The notes under the pieces were generated by a model. That model was not told where the DNA came from. It made no database searches and saw nothing but the letters and a program-made list of their open reading frames with translations. Source: an uncultured Bacteroides sp. (lineage in GTDB: Bacteria; Bacteroidota; Bacteroidia; Bacteroidales; Bacteroidaceae). From it: 20,290 nt of DNA. Positions 14,841 through 20,290 of the stretch are shown one piece after another (positions within the stretch are counted from its first letter, which is position 1; each line of letters begins with the position of its first letter). The stretch covers positions 1 to 20,290 of the forward strand of contig CAJJYX010000035.1 in the NCBI GenBank assembly GCA_905197435.1. The letters run 5' to 3'. The position numbers were made by a program, and so were the translations under genes.

Positions 14841-16145
14841 TTATTTTTGTCGACTGAGCGAATAAACAATATCTTTCTTCAAAGCTACACAAGTGGGTAT
14901 CAGTGCTGAGAATAAATTCAGTATCACACAAACCACAAACGTAACTGCAAATAAGGTAGGATTGAACAGCATATCCGTCGTAATACTCATCTGTACACTA
15001 TCCGGCAACGGCTTCGTTCCTCCGTCAAGCATGGTCAGTAACCAATTTTTAGCAAAATACACCATACCGAAAGAAAGTATCAGCCCCATAACGCCACCCA
15101 AGCACGTAAGTAAAAGATTCTCCCATATAATCTGTGAGAAAAGACGTTTCCCGGTAGCACCGAATACTTTCCGTATTCCCATCTCGGGAAGCCTGCGCTC
15201 CATGCGCGAGGAAATCATGCCTGACAAATTGAGTGCAGGTACCAGCAACAGCATCAGCAGCCATAATCCCATCTGTCTGACTATCACAAAGAAATCCAGG
15301 TCATCCATGTCATTGACATAAAACAGTGTCTTCCAATAAAGATAAGGCTGGCCGTGCAGTACCAGATGATAATCATCATGCGGCAGAGCATTGAATTTGC
15401 GTACATACTCATCCACTTGCGATTTCACCCGGTCGGCATCCACCACTGAGGGCAGAAGAATCGCCACTTGAAACGGACCGATTACTCCCCACTCGTTATT
15501 ATCTCTCACATAGCCTGGTTGGCAGGTATAAGGTAACCAAACCTGTGCATAACTCAACTTCATGGCATAACTCGGCGACTTCACCACCCCACATACACGG
15601 TAATCCGTATAGTTCAACTTGATATATTCTCCTACAGCATCCCCCTTTCCAAAAACACGGCGGGCCATATCTTCGGAAATAACCGCTATACGCATACCAC
15701 TCTGAAAATCAGCATCAGTAAAAGGTTGCCCGTAAATAAAGGAGAAATCAAATACTTTCCAGAAACCGGTATCAGTCAGCTTCACAAGTGCCGAAAGAGG
15801 ACGCTTCACATTCCTTACATTCACAAACCAGCTGTCGGCACCACTCACAGCGGTTACAGCTTCCACACCTTTCAAAGGATAAAAGCAATCCTTTACAAAA
15901 GGGGCGGAAAATTTCCATGTAGTATTCCAGTCCGTATTCTTTGTATATTGCATATGAGCTGAAGATGCGACGAGCATACGGCTGCGATGAGTCTCAGGAT
16001 AGATATCCCCCACCTTTATATAATACAAGACAGCCAGTACCATGACCATAGAGATAGCCAGTCCGGTAGCGACAATATAAAAGCAACTGAACAAAGGCTG
16101 CTGCCTCAGCATCATGAAAGATTGTTGTAAGTATTTTCCTACCAT
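14841..16145 (-). CDS. ABC transporter permease, FtsX/MacB type (first of pair)
   Basis: The 434-residue product has the same plan as its neighbour: an N-terminal helix (about 19-44, LFSCFYIVATGLAISMVMVLAVLYY in part), a MacB-like periplasmic domain (about 45-300) and three C-terminal helices. The coupling segment RRLPEMGIRKVFGATGKRLF follows the second helix. The frame is open to 16340, but that extension (65 residues, Cys/Ser-rich, overlapping the lysozyme stop) is not protein-like; Met at 16145 gives MVGKYLQQSFMMLRQQPLFS, a typical start for Bacteroides members of this family, and also leaves the upstream control elements free. The C-terminal end is SLSRQK rather than the usual PVEALR motif. 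Regulation may be through a sigma-54-like promoter and tandem dyads upstream. Confidence 0.87.
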   Translation of the reverse strand: MVGKYLQQSFMMLRQQPLFSCFYIVATGLAISMVMVLAVLYYIKVGDIYPETHRSRMLVASSAHMQYTKNTDWNTTWKFSAPFVKDCFYPLKGVEAVTAVSGADSWFVNVRNVKRPLSALVKLTDTGFWKVFDFSFIYGQPFTDADFQSGMRIAVISEDMARRVFGKGDAVGEYIKLNYTDYRVCGVVKSPSYAMKLSYAQVWLPYTCQPGYVRDNNEWGVIGPFQVAILLPSVVDADRVKSQVDEYVRKFNALPHDDYHLVLHGQPYLYWKTLFYVNDMDDLDFFVIVRQMGLWLLMLLLVPALNLSGMISSRMERRLPEMGIRKVFGATGKRLFSQIIWENLLLTCLGGVMGLILSFGMVYFAKNWLLTMLDGGTKPLPDSVQMSITTDMLFNPTLFAVTFVVCVILNLFSALIPTCVALKKDIVYSLSRQK

Positions 16146-16173
16146 ACAGATACATTTTAACTGCAGGATAAAA

Positions 16174-16189
16174 GACAAAAAACAGACCA
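16174..16189 (-). promoter_or_regulatory. Possible sigma-54 promoter of the permease operon
   Basis: On the minus strand TGGTCTGTTTTTTGTC can be aligned with the -24/-12 consensus TGGCACG-N4-TTGCW: the TGG, G and TTG positions match, but the -12 C is T. It lies about 28 nt upstream of ATG 16145, and no TAnnTTTG box occurs in this region. The imperfect -12 element makes this tentative; the tandem dyads 46-80 bp further upstream raise its likelihood. Confidence 0.35.
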
Positions 16190-16234
16190 AACTTCTAACA
16201 AGCAGATTATCAAAGGAAAAAGAGTTTAAGCCTG

Positions 16235-16268
16235 TGTCCGAAAATGAACACCTGTCCACTATCGGACA
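16235..16268. promoter_or_regulatory. Two tandem 16-bp dyads, putative activator sites
   Basis: Site 1 (16235-16250) is TGTCC-GAAAAT-GAACA and site 2 (16253-16268) is TGTCC-ACTATC-GGACA. Both have TGTCC-N6-GRACA form, with an 18-bp centre-to-centre distance; site 2 is a perfect dyad. They lie about 75-105 bp upstream of the start site expected from the possible sigma-54 promoter, which is where enhancer-binding response regulators normally sit. They are downstream of the lysozyme stop at 16288. The binding protein is not encoded in the window. Confidence 0.55.
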
Positions 16269-16287
16269 AATAGGGAATAGTAACGAA

Positions 16288-17145
16288 TTACTTCTGCAAT
16301 GTAAGTGCCTGCAACTCTTCCAGTGTCCCGTTAAAGACATTCAAGTCAACTTCTTCTTCAATACCGGGCACGGTGCCTACATCGGTATGCTGCCAAAAGT
16401 GCCATTTGCCTTCATAGCGCACGGAATCTACATAATAGTGAGCTATCCAATAAGGATAAGCATTGAAAATGGAATCGCTGAGATAGCGTTTCTTGAATTT
16501 ATAGGAAGTATAAAGCATGGGCTTTACGCCATAATGAGACTCAACTCTGTCCAGCCAAATCTTGACAGCCGTTTTAAGTTCCTGTGGTGATTGCTTACCT
16601 ATAGTCTCCACATCGAGTACGGGAGGCAGGTCTCCCTTTGCCAACTGCACGGTACGAATAAAGAAATCAGCTTGCTTGTGGGCATCGGTTTTAGGAATAA
16701 AGTAATGATAGGCACCACGAATAAACCCGTGCTTACGAGCCTGACCGAAGTTCTGCGTAAACGTATCATCACCATGATCGCCCCCCTCGGTAGCCTTCAA
16801 AAAAATAAAATGAATGGGAAACCTGGCTTCTTTATTATGCGCCAGGAGTTCCCAATCTATCTTTCCCTGATAGTGGGATATGTCTATGCCATGCACCTCG
16901 TAATTGCAGGGCATACATACACCATAGCCTTTCTGACCATAACAAGGCTTCCAGCGATAAGCGTATGGGCGAATGAAAAACCAATAAAAGCCTGCAGAGA
17001 AAACAAGAATGATACAGACCGCCAAAAGATTGCGCAACCATACGGGCATGGTACGCGGCCGCGTTTTCTTCTTGCTCCGTGGAGAGGAGGAACGACGGGC
17101 AGCAGTAGTTTTACGCCGGGAATTTGTGGAGGTCTTGGTTGCCAT
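16288..17145 (-). CDS. Membrane-anchored GH25 family lysozyme
   Basis: The 285-residue product is a muramidase of glycoside hydrolase family 25, cutting the MurNAc-GlcNAc bond in peptidoglycan. A basic, Ser/Arg/Lys-rich cytoplasmic tail (1-33) precedes one transmembrane helix (about 37-58), placing the catalytic domain (about 84-280) in the periplasm. Family residues visible are D88 in HGIDISHYQG, E120 in KATEGG and the D178-x-E180 pair in LPPVLDVET, near the end of a TIM-barrel strand; WHFWQHTD and VDLNVFNG close the domain. No cell-wall-binding repeats are present. It may act in cell-wall remodelling of the host cell itself. It begins 70 nt after the pfp stop behind a terminator, with no clear own promoter. 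Confidence 0.93.
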   Translation of the reverse strand: MATKTSTNSRRKTTAARRSSSPRSKKKTRPRTMPVWLRNLLAVCIILVFSAGFYWFFIRPYAYRWKPCYGQKGYGVCMPCNYEVHGIDISHYQGKIDWELLAHNKEARFPIHFIFLKATEGGDHGDDTFTQNFGQARKHGFIRGAYHYFIPKTDAHKQADFFIRTVQLAKGDLPPVLDVETIGKQSPQELKTAVKIWLDRVESHYGVKPMLYTSYKFKKRYLSDSIFNAYPYWIAHYYVDSVRYEGKWHFWQHTDVGTVPGIEEEVDLNVFNGTLEELQALTLQK

Positions 17146-17152
17146 GGGTAAA

Positions 17153-17180
17153 TGAAAAGAAAGGGCGGAATGAACCGCCC
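17153..17180 (-). terminator. pfp terminator
   Basis: GGGCGG at 17163-17168 pairs with CCGCCC at 17175-17180 over a 6-nt loop. On the minus strand the stem is followed by TTTCTTTTCATTT, an interrupted T tract. It lies 35 nt after the pfp stop and before the lysozyme start, so it probably reduces read-through into that gene. Confidence 0.75.
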
Positions 17181-17214
17181 CTCCGTATTATTGTCAACTT
17201 GTTGATGCGTCAAC

Positions 17215-18861
17215 TTATTTAGCTTGTTCCAGCTGCAAAGTCTTCGTAGGTTGGTCACAAACTTCTGTCGGGCCGAAGTACTGGATAGGACCCGGGTAAA
17301 CATAGTCTGTTTCCATAGCCCAACGGTCACGCTGAGCAGCAAACGTCTTAAACGGAGCACCATCCAACTTCACGAGAGCCTTCTGGATAACCGGCTTCAT
17401 TTCACCGTGGCGACGTTCCATGTTCATCATCATAGTGATGGGCACACCGCCTGCAATCCATTCTTCAGCAGGAGCAGTGGTATTGCGTACAGAAGACATA
17501 TAACCGGTCTTTCCGTTAGCAATCAATGCAGAAGCTGCATAACCCAGAGAATAGCAGTAGTCGGCATCGAAGTTTGACGGAGCAGCGCAACGTCCTTCGT
17601 AACCGAAGAAGTGGTGCTGTGCAGCAAACTTGCCTACGAACTTACCCTCTTCTTTCCACTGAGCCAACTTGGTACCAACCATTTCTGACAGCAATTTTTC
17701 AGTTTCAATCAGAGATACCTGTACGTTTCCGTGCGGGTCACGATCCAGAGACAACTGGCGTGCCACACCTTCGGGAAGGCTTGCATAGATGGCAGCATTC
17801 TCCGGAGAGAGTTTACGGATGATATAGTCACGTTGGTGAGACTTCTTGATTTGAGCAAATTCCTCTGCATTGGCAGCGAGGAAATCATTCAATTCAGCAA
17901 TCAGACGCTTCATGGCAGGAATAAATTCAACCAGTCCTTCAGGAATAAGAACCGTACCGAAGTTGTTGCCCTGGGCTGCACGTTCAGCAACGACCTTGGC
18001 AATGCTGGTCACGATGTCATCCAAAGACATATCCTTAGCTTCAACCTCTTCAGAAATGATGCATATATTAGGCTGTACCTGCAATGCACATTCCAAAGCG
18101 ATATGAGAAGCCGAACGTCCCATCAGCTTGATGAAATGCCAGTATTTACGAGCAGAGTTACAGTCACGTTGGATGTTACCGATTACTTCAGAATAGGTCT
18201 TGCAAGCAGTATCGAAACCGAAAGAAGTTTCAATCATATCATTCTTCAAGTCACCATCGATAGTCTTGGGACAACCGATAACCTGTACGCCATAATTCTT
18301 TGCTGCATAATATTCAGCCAGTACGCAAGCATTGGTATTGGAGTCATCACCACCGATGATTACCAGTGCCTTAATCCCGAGTTCCTTCAGGATCTCATAG
18401 CCTTTTTCAAACTGTTCTTCCTTTTCCAGCTTAGTACGGCCTGAACCAATGATGTCAAAACCACCTGTATTACGGTATTCATCAATGATGTCAGCAGTCA
18501 GTTCCATATAGTTGTGGTCAACCAAGCCGCCAGGGCCCAGAATAAAGCCATACAGCTTGCTGTCTTTGTTCAGCTTCTTGATGCCGTCGAAGATACCGGA
18601 AATCACATTGTGACCACCGGGAGCCTGTCCACCGGAAAGGATAACACCCACGTTCATTGCGGGGAAGTTAACCGCCTCATCGGTAGTTTCAAACTTAATC
18701 AAAGGCATTCCGTACGTATTGGGGAACAACTTCTTGATTTCTTCCTGGTTTGCTACAGACTGAGTGGCTGCGCCTTCTGCAGCCTTAACAGTTCCTTTCA
18801 GCGCTTTCGGAAGTTTGGGCTGATAGGCAGCCCTTGCAATTTGCAATGCACTTTTAGTCAT
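17215..18861 (-). CDS. pfp: Diphosphate-fructose-6-phosphate 1-phosphotransferase
   Basis: The 548-residue enzyme interconverts fructose 6-phosphate and fructose 1,6-bisphosphate with pyrophosphate as phosphoryl donor, in glycolysis and gluconeogenesis. The N-terminal glycine-rich GGQAPGGHN is at 77-85. GGDDSN at 170-175 carries the second Asp that blocks ATP and marks PPi use, in place of GGDG in ATP-dependent enzymes. The catalytic loop PKTIDGD is at 198-204 and the sugar-phosphate site MGRSASH at 247-253. The length places it in the long PFP group related to plant PFP subunits. ATG 18861 gives [15 protein letters not shown]. No exact TAnnTTTG box was found upstream. Confidence 0.97.
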   Translation of the reverse strand: MTKSALQIARAAYQPKLPKALKGTVKAAEGAATQSVANQEEIKKLFPNTYGMPLIKFETTDEAVNFPAMNVGVILSGGQAPGGHNVISGIFDGIKKLNKDSKLYGFILGPGGLVDHNYMELTADIIDEYRNTGGFDIIGSGRTKLEKEEQFEKGYEILKELGIKALVIIGGDDSNTNACVLAEYYAAKNYGVQVIGCPKTIDGDLKNDMIETSFGFDTACKTYSEVIGNIQRDCNSARKYWHFIKLMGRSASHIALECALQVQPNICIISEEVEAKDMSLDDIVTSIAKVVAERAAQGNNFGTVLIPEGLVEFIPAMKRLIAELNDFLAANAEEFAQIKKSHQRDYIIRKLSPENAAIYASLPEGVARQLSLDRDPHGNVQVSLIETEKLLSEMVGTKLAQWKEEGKFVGKFAAQHHFFGYEGRCAAPSNFDADYCYSLGYAASALIANGKTGYMSSVRNTTAPAEEWIAGGVPITMMMNMERRHGEMKPVIQKALVKLDGAPFKTFAAQRDRWAMETDYVYPGPIQYFGPTEVCDQPTKTLQLEQAK

Positions 18862-19168
18862 TTCTCTTAATTATTTAAAGGTGTTAGTAAAGTTCCGTTT
18901 AAAAGCGTCGCAAATTTCGCTTTTTTTCGTAAGATATGCAAACGCGAGGCCGAAATAATGTCTAAAATGATATTTATCGTTTTTTATCCTAAAATAAAAA
19001 GGAGAAGAAAGCAATTAACTGATTTATTGTGTTATCTTTGTCGCAAAGTTCGAGTTACGAGTCGTTATCGCATTGTTCTTCTTTTAATATACAACTATTA
19101 TTAAGCAGGTCTCTTCCATAATTATCCTCCATACTCCGATTTAGTAATTATATAAATTAAAATTTCAA
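18862..19168. other. Divergent control region between pfp and RRM gene
   Basis: This 307-bp stretch has no gene. It is A/T-rich and has start codons facing away at both ends. It holds the RRM promoter (19033-19040) and a long leader for that gene of about 120 nt. The leader contains a small dyad CTTTG-TCG-CAAAG (19036-19048), repeated CGAGT (near 19050-19063), a pyrimidine-rich section with TCCTCC at 19125-19130, and an A/U-rich stretch just before the ATG. No strong hairpin or known riboswitch was recognised. No exact -7 box for pfp is visible. Confidence 0.6.
19033..19040 (+). promoter_or_regulatory. -7 box of the RRM protein gene
   Basis: TATCTTTG is an exact -7 consensus match. A -33 TTTG at the usual spacing is lacking. 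The start site would be near 19046, leaving a leader of about 120 nt, much longer than others in this window, which suggests post-transcriptional control. Confidence 0.65.
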
Positions 19169-19474
19169 ATGAACATTTACATTTCAGGTTTAAATTTCAG
19201 CACTACAGACGCTGACTTAAACGATTTATTTTCAGAGTACGGAGAAGTTTCTTCTGCAAGAATCATTACAGACAGAGAAACAAGAAGATCCAGAGGTTTC
19301 GGTTTCGTAGAAATGCCGGACGATGCAGCAGCTCAAAAAGCCATTGACGAATTGAACGGTGCTGAATTTGACCACAAACAAATTTCTGTAAACGTTGCAC
19401 GTCCCAGAGAAGAAAGACCTTCCAATGGCGGCAATCGCGACAGAAGAGGCGGTTACAACTCCAGAAGATATTAA
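19169..19474 (+). CDS. Small RRM-domain RNA-binding protein
   Basis: The 101-residue protein is a single RNA recognition motif (residues 2-78) with a short Arg/Gly/Asn-rich tail (79-101, ending in GGYNSRRY). RNP2 is IYISGL at 3-8 and RNP1 is RGFGFVEM at 42-49, with aromatic residues at the positions that stack on RNA bases. Proteins of this size and layout are abundant in Bacteroides, where members named Rbp (for example RbpB of B. thetaiotaomicron) act as global RNA-binding regulators; which paralogue this is cannot be decided. It has its own promoter, a long leader and a strong terminator. The following gene encodes another nucleic-acid-binding protein. Confidence 0.95.
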   Translation: MNIYISGLNFSTTDADLNDLFSEYGEVSSARIITDRETRRSRGFGFVEMPDDAAAQKAIDELNGAEFDHKQISVNVARPREERPSNGGNRDRRGGYNSRRY

Positions 19475-19492
19475 TATTCTTAACTATTGACA

Positions 19493-19531
19493 AAAGCAGG
19501 AGGTGTTATAGCAATACCCCCTGCTTTTTTT
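19493..19531 (+). terminator. Terminator of the RRM gene
   Basis: AGCAGGAGGTGTT from 19495 pairs with the arm ending CCTGCT at 19525, giving about 13 pairs with one mismatch and one G-U, followed by a run of T to 19531. It is only 22 nt before the next ATG, with no promoter visible in between, so partial read-through probably feeds the cold-shock-domain gene. Confidence 0.85.
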
Positions 19532-19553
19532 ATAACTAAATAAATAAAGATAC

Positions 19554-20051
19554 ATGGCCAAATCCATCTCCGCAGACAAGCGTGAAAATGAGAAGAAAAG
19601 ACTCGCCCGGCGAGCTGAAAAGCAGAAAAAGAAAGACGAAAAGAAACTATCCAGCAAAGCGAACAGCTTTGAAGATATGATTGCCTATGTTGACGAAAAC
19701 GGCATGATAACCTCTACTCCTCCGGCAGAAAACATCCCCAAAGAAGAAATAAAGTTGGAAGAAATCGTCATATCAACTCCTAAAAAAGAAAAAGAAGAAC
19801 CGATCACCCGCAGAGGACGCATCGAGTTTTTCAATGAATCGAAAGGCTTCGGCTTCATCAAAGACTTATCCGGAGTCGAAAAATATTTTTTCCATATCAA
19901 TAATGTACTTACGGATATAGCAGAAAACAATATTGTGACGTTCGACCTTGAACGTGGTCTCAAAGGCATGAATGCCATAAACGTAGCTCTTGAAGTTGAA
20001 AAAGCGAAGGAAAAGAAAGAAGAAAAGGAGACTGATAATACAGAATCCTAA
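19554..20051 (+). CDS. Cold-shock-domain protein with charged extensions
   Basis: The 165-residue protein carries one cold-shock domain at about 87-147 for binding single-stranded RNA or DNA. RNP1 is KGFGFI at 97-102 and RNP2 is YFFHI at 111-115; the usual VFVH of CspA is replaced by YFFH. Residues 1-36 are a Lys/Arg/Glu-rich, probably helical or coiled segment, and 148-165 form an acidic and Lys-rich tail. The protein is more than twice the length of CspA-type proteins. Its neighbour encodes an RRM protein, which suggests a shared role in RNA chaperoning. It starts 22 nt after the RRM terminator with no own promoter seen. Confidence 0.9.
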   Translation: MAKSISADKRENEKKRLARRAEKQKKKDEKKLSSKANSFEDMIAYVDENGMITSTPPAENIPKEEIKLEEIVISTPKKEKEEPITRRGRIEFFNESKGFGFIKDLSGVEKYFFHINNVLTDIAENNIVTFDLERGLKGMNAINVALEVEKAKEKKEEKETDNTES

Positions 20052-20071
20052 ATGAAATAAGCCAATTATAG

Positions 20072-20128
20072 AACAAGGGCGTGTATGTACCGAAAATTTT
20101 GATGGTATACACACGCCCTTGTTTTTTT
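20072..20128. terminator. Bidirectional terminator after the CSD gene
   Basis: The arm at 20072-20091 (AACAAGGGCGTGT...) pairs with the arm at 20104-20122 (...ACACGCCCTTGTT), a stem of about 19 bp with a two-base mismatch, followed by TTTTTTT. It lies between the cold-shock-domain gene and the convergent efflux-protein gene, and can serve both. Confidence 0.9.
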
Positions 20129-20142
20129 CTTTAATTAAATCG

Positions 20143-20290
20143 TCATCGGGTTTGCCAGCCGCCTCCCAACGCTTTATAGACATTTACCATGGCAATAAGC
20201 TCGTCACGGATGGCATTGCTCACTCCAATCTGGGCATCGAAATAGCCACGCTGGGCGTCGAGCACATCCATATAATTGATGACACCGTTG
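20143..20290 (-). CDS. TolC-type outer membrane efflux protein, C-terminal end
   Basis: Only the last 49 codons are in the window; the gene continues to the right. The translation contains INYMDVLDAQRGYFDAQ, then a helical stretch and VYKALGGGWQTR before the stop. The pattern DVLDAQR...Aq...L..LYkALGGGW is characteristic of the outer membrane factors of tripartite RND efflux systems (NodT/OprM group), located at the end of the second alpha-hairpin repeat. RND pump and membrane fusion genes would be expected upstream, that is, to the right of this window. Confidence 0.9.
   Translation of the reverse strand, partial: NGVINYMDVLDAQRGYFDAQIGVSNAIRDELIAMVNVYKALGGGWQTR

Noticed and set aside
16146..16340. 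In-frame upstream extension of the first permease
   Set aside because: The extra 65 residues are not protein-like, overlap the lysozyme end and would cover the promoter and tandem dyads.

Overview
The window looks like a chromosomal core segment of a gut Bacteroides (Bacteroidales), with no mobile element. The evidence is: promoters of the Bacteroidetes type TAnnTTTG, A-rich start regions with almost no Shine-Dalgarno sequences, and a gene set typical of the genus (Porin_10-type porin, OmpP1/FadL-like barrel, long PPi-dependent phosphofructokinase, glutamine-hydrolysing NadE, PerR plus reverse rubrerythrin, small RRM protein). The species cannot be named from the sequence alone. No tRNA, rRNA, IS element, CRISPR array or prophage was seen.

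Layout, left to right. 1-215: a terminator hairpin of an upstream gene, then a promoter almost on top of the porin start. 216-3277: two-gene operon, porin plus a membrane-anchored solute-binding-domain protein. 3278-3529: a convergent gap filled by a degenerate array with an 11-nt period. 3530-5455 (minus): nadE. 5456-5727: divergent control region with two clear dyads. 5728-6746: perR and reverse rubrerythrin, a peroxide-defence operon closed by a terminator. 6860-9225: four-gene ECF sigma module (sigma factor, one-TM putative anti-sigma factor, small secreted protein, small beta-barrel), closed by a bidirectional terminator. 9334-12435 (minus): secreted Trp/Gly/His- and Ser/Arg-rich protein followed by a FadL-like barrel. 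12436-12715: divergent promoters around a 14-bp palindrome. 12716-13558: prmA. 13563-16145 (minus): two FtsX/MacB-type permeases without an ATPase, preceded by a possible sigma-54 promoter and two tandem 16-bp dyads. 16288-17145 (minus): membrane-anchored GH25 lysozyme. 17215-18861 (minus): pfp. 19169-20051: RRM protein and cold-shock-domain protein. 20143-20290 (minus): the C-terminal end of a TolC-type outer membrane efflux protein.

Most genes serve the cell envelope (two large barrels, one small barrel, anchored lysozyme, permeases, efflux protein), redox and NAD metabolism (nadE, perR, rubrerythrin, pfp) or RNA handling (prmA, RRM, CSD). The least explained items are the 11-nt array with covarying dyads after nadE, the putative enhancer-dependent control region of the permease pair, and the uncharacterised ECF sigma module.
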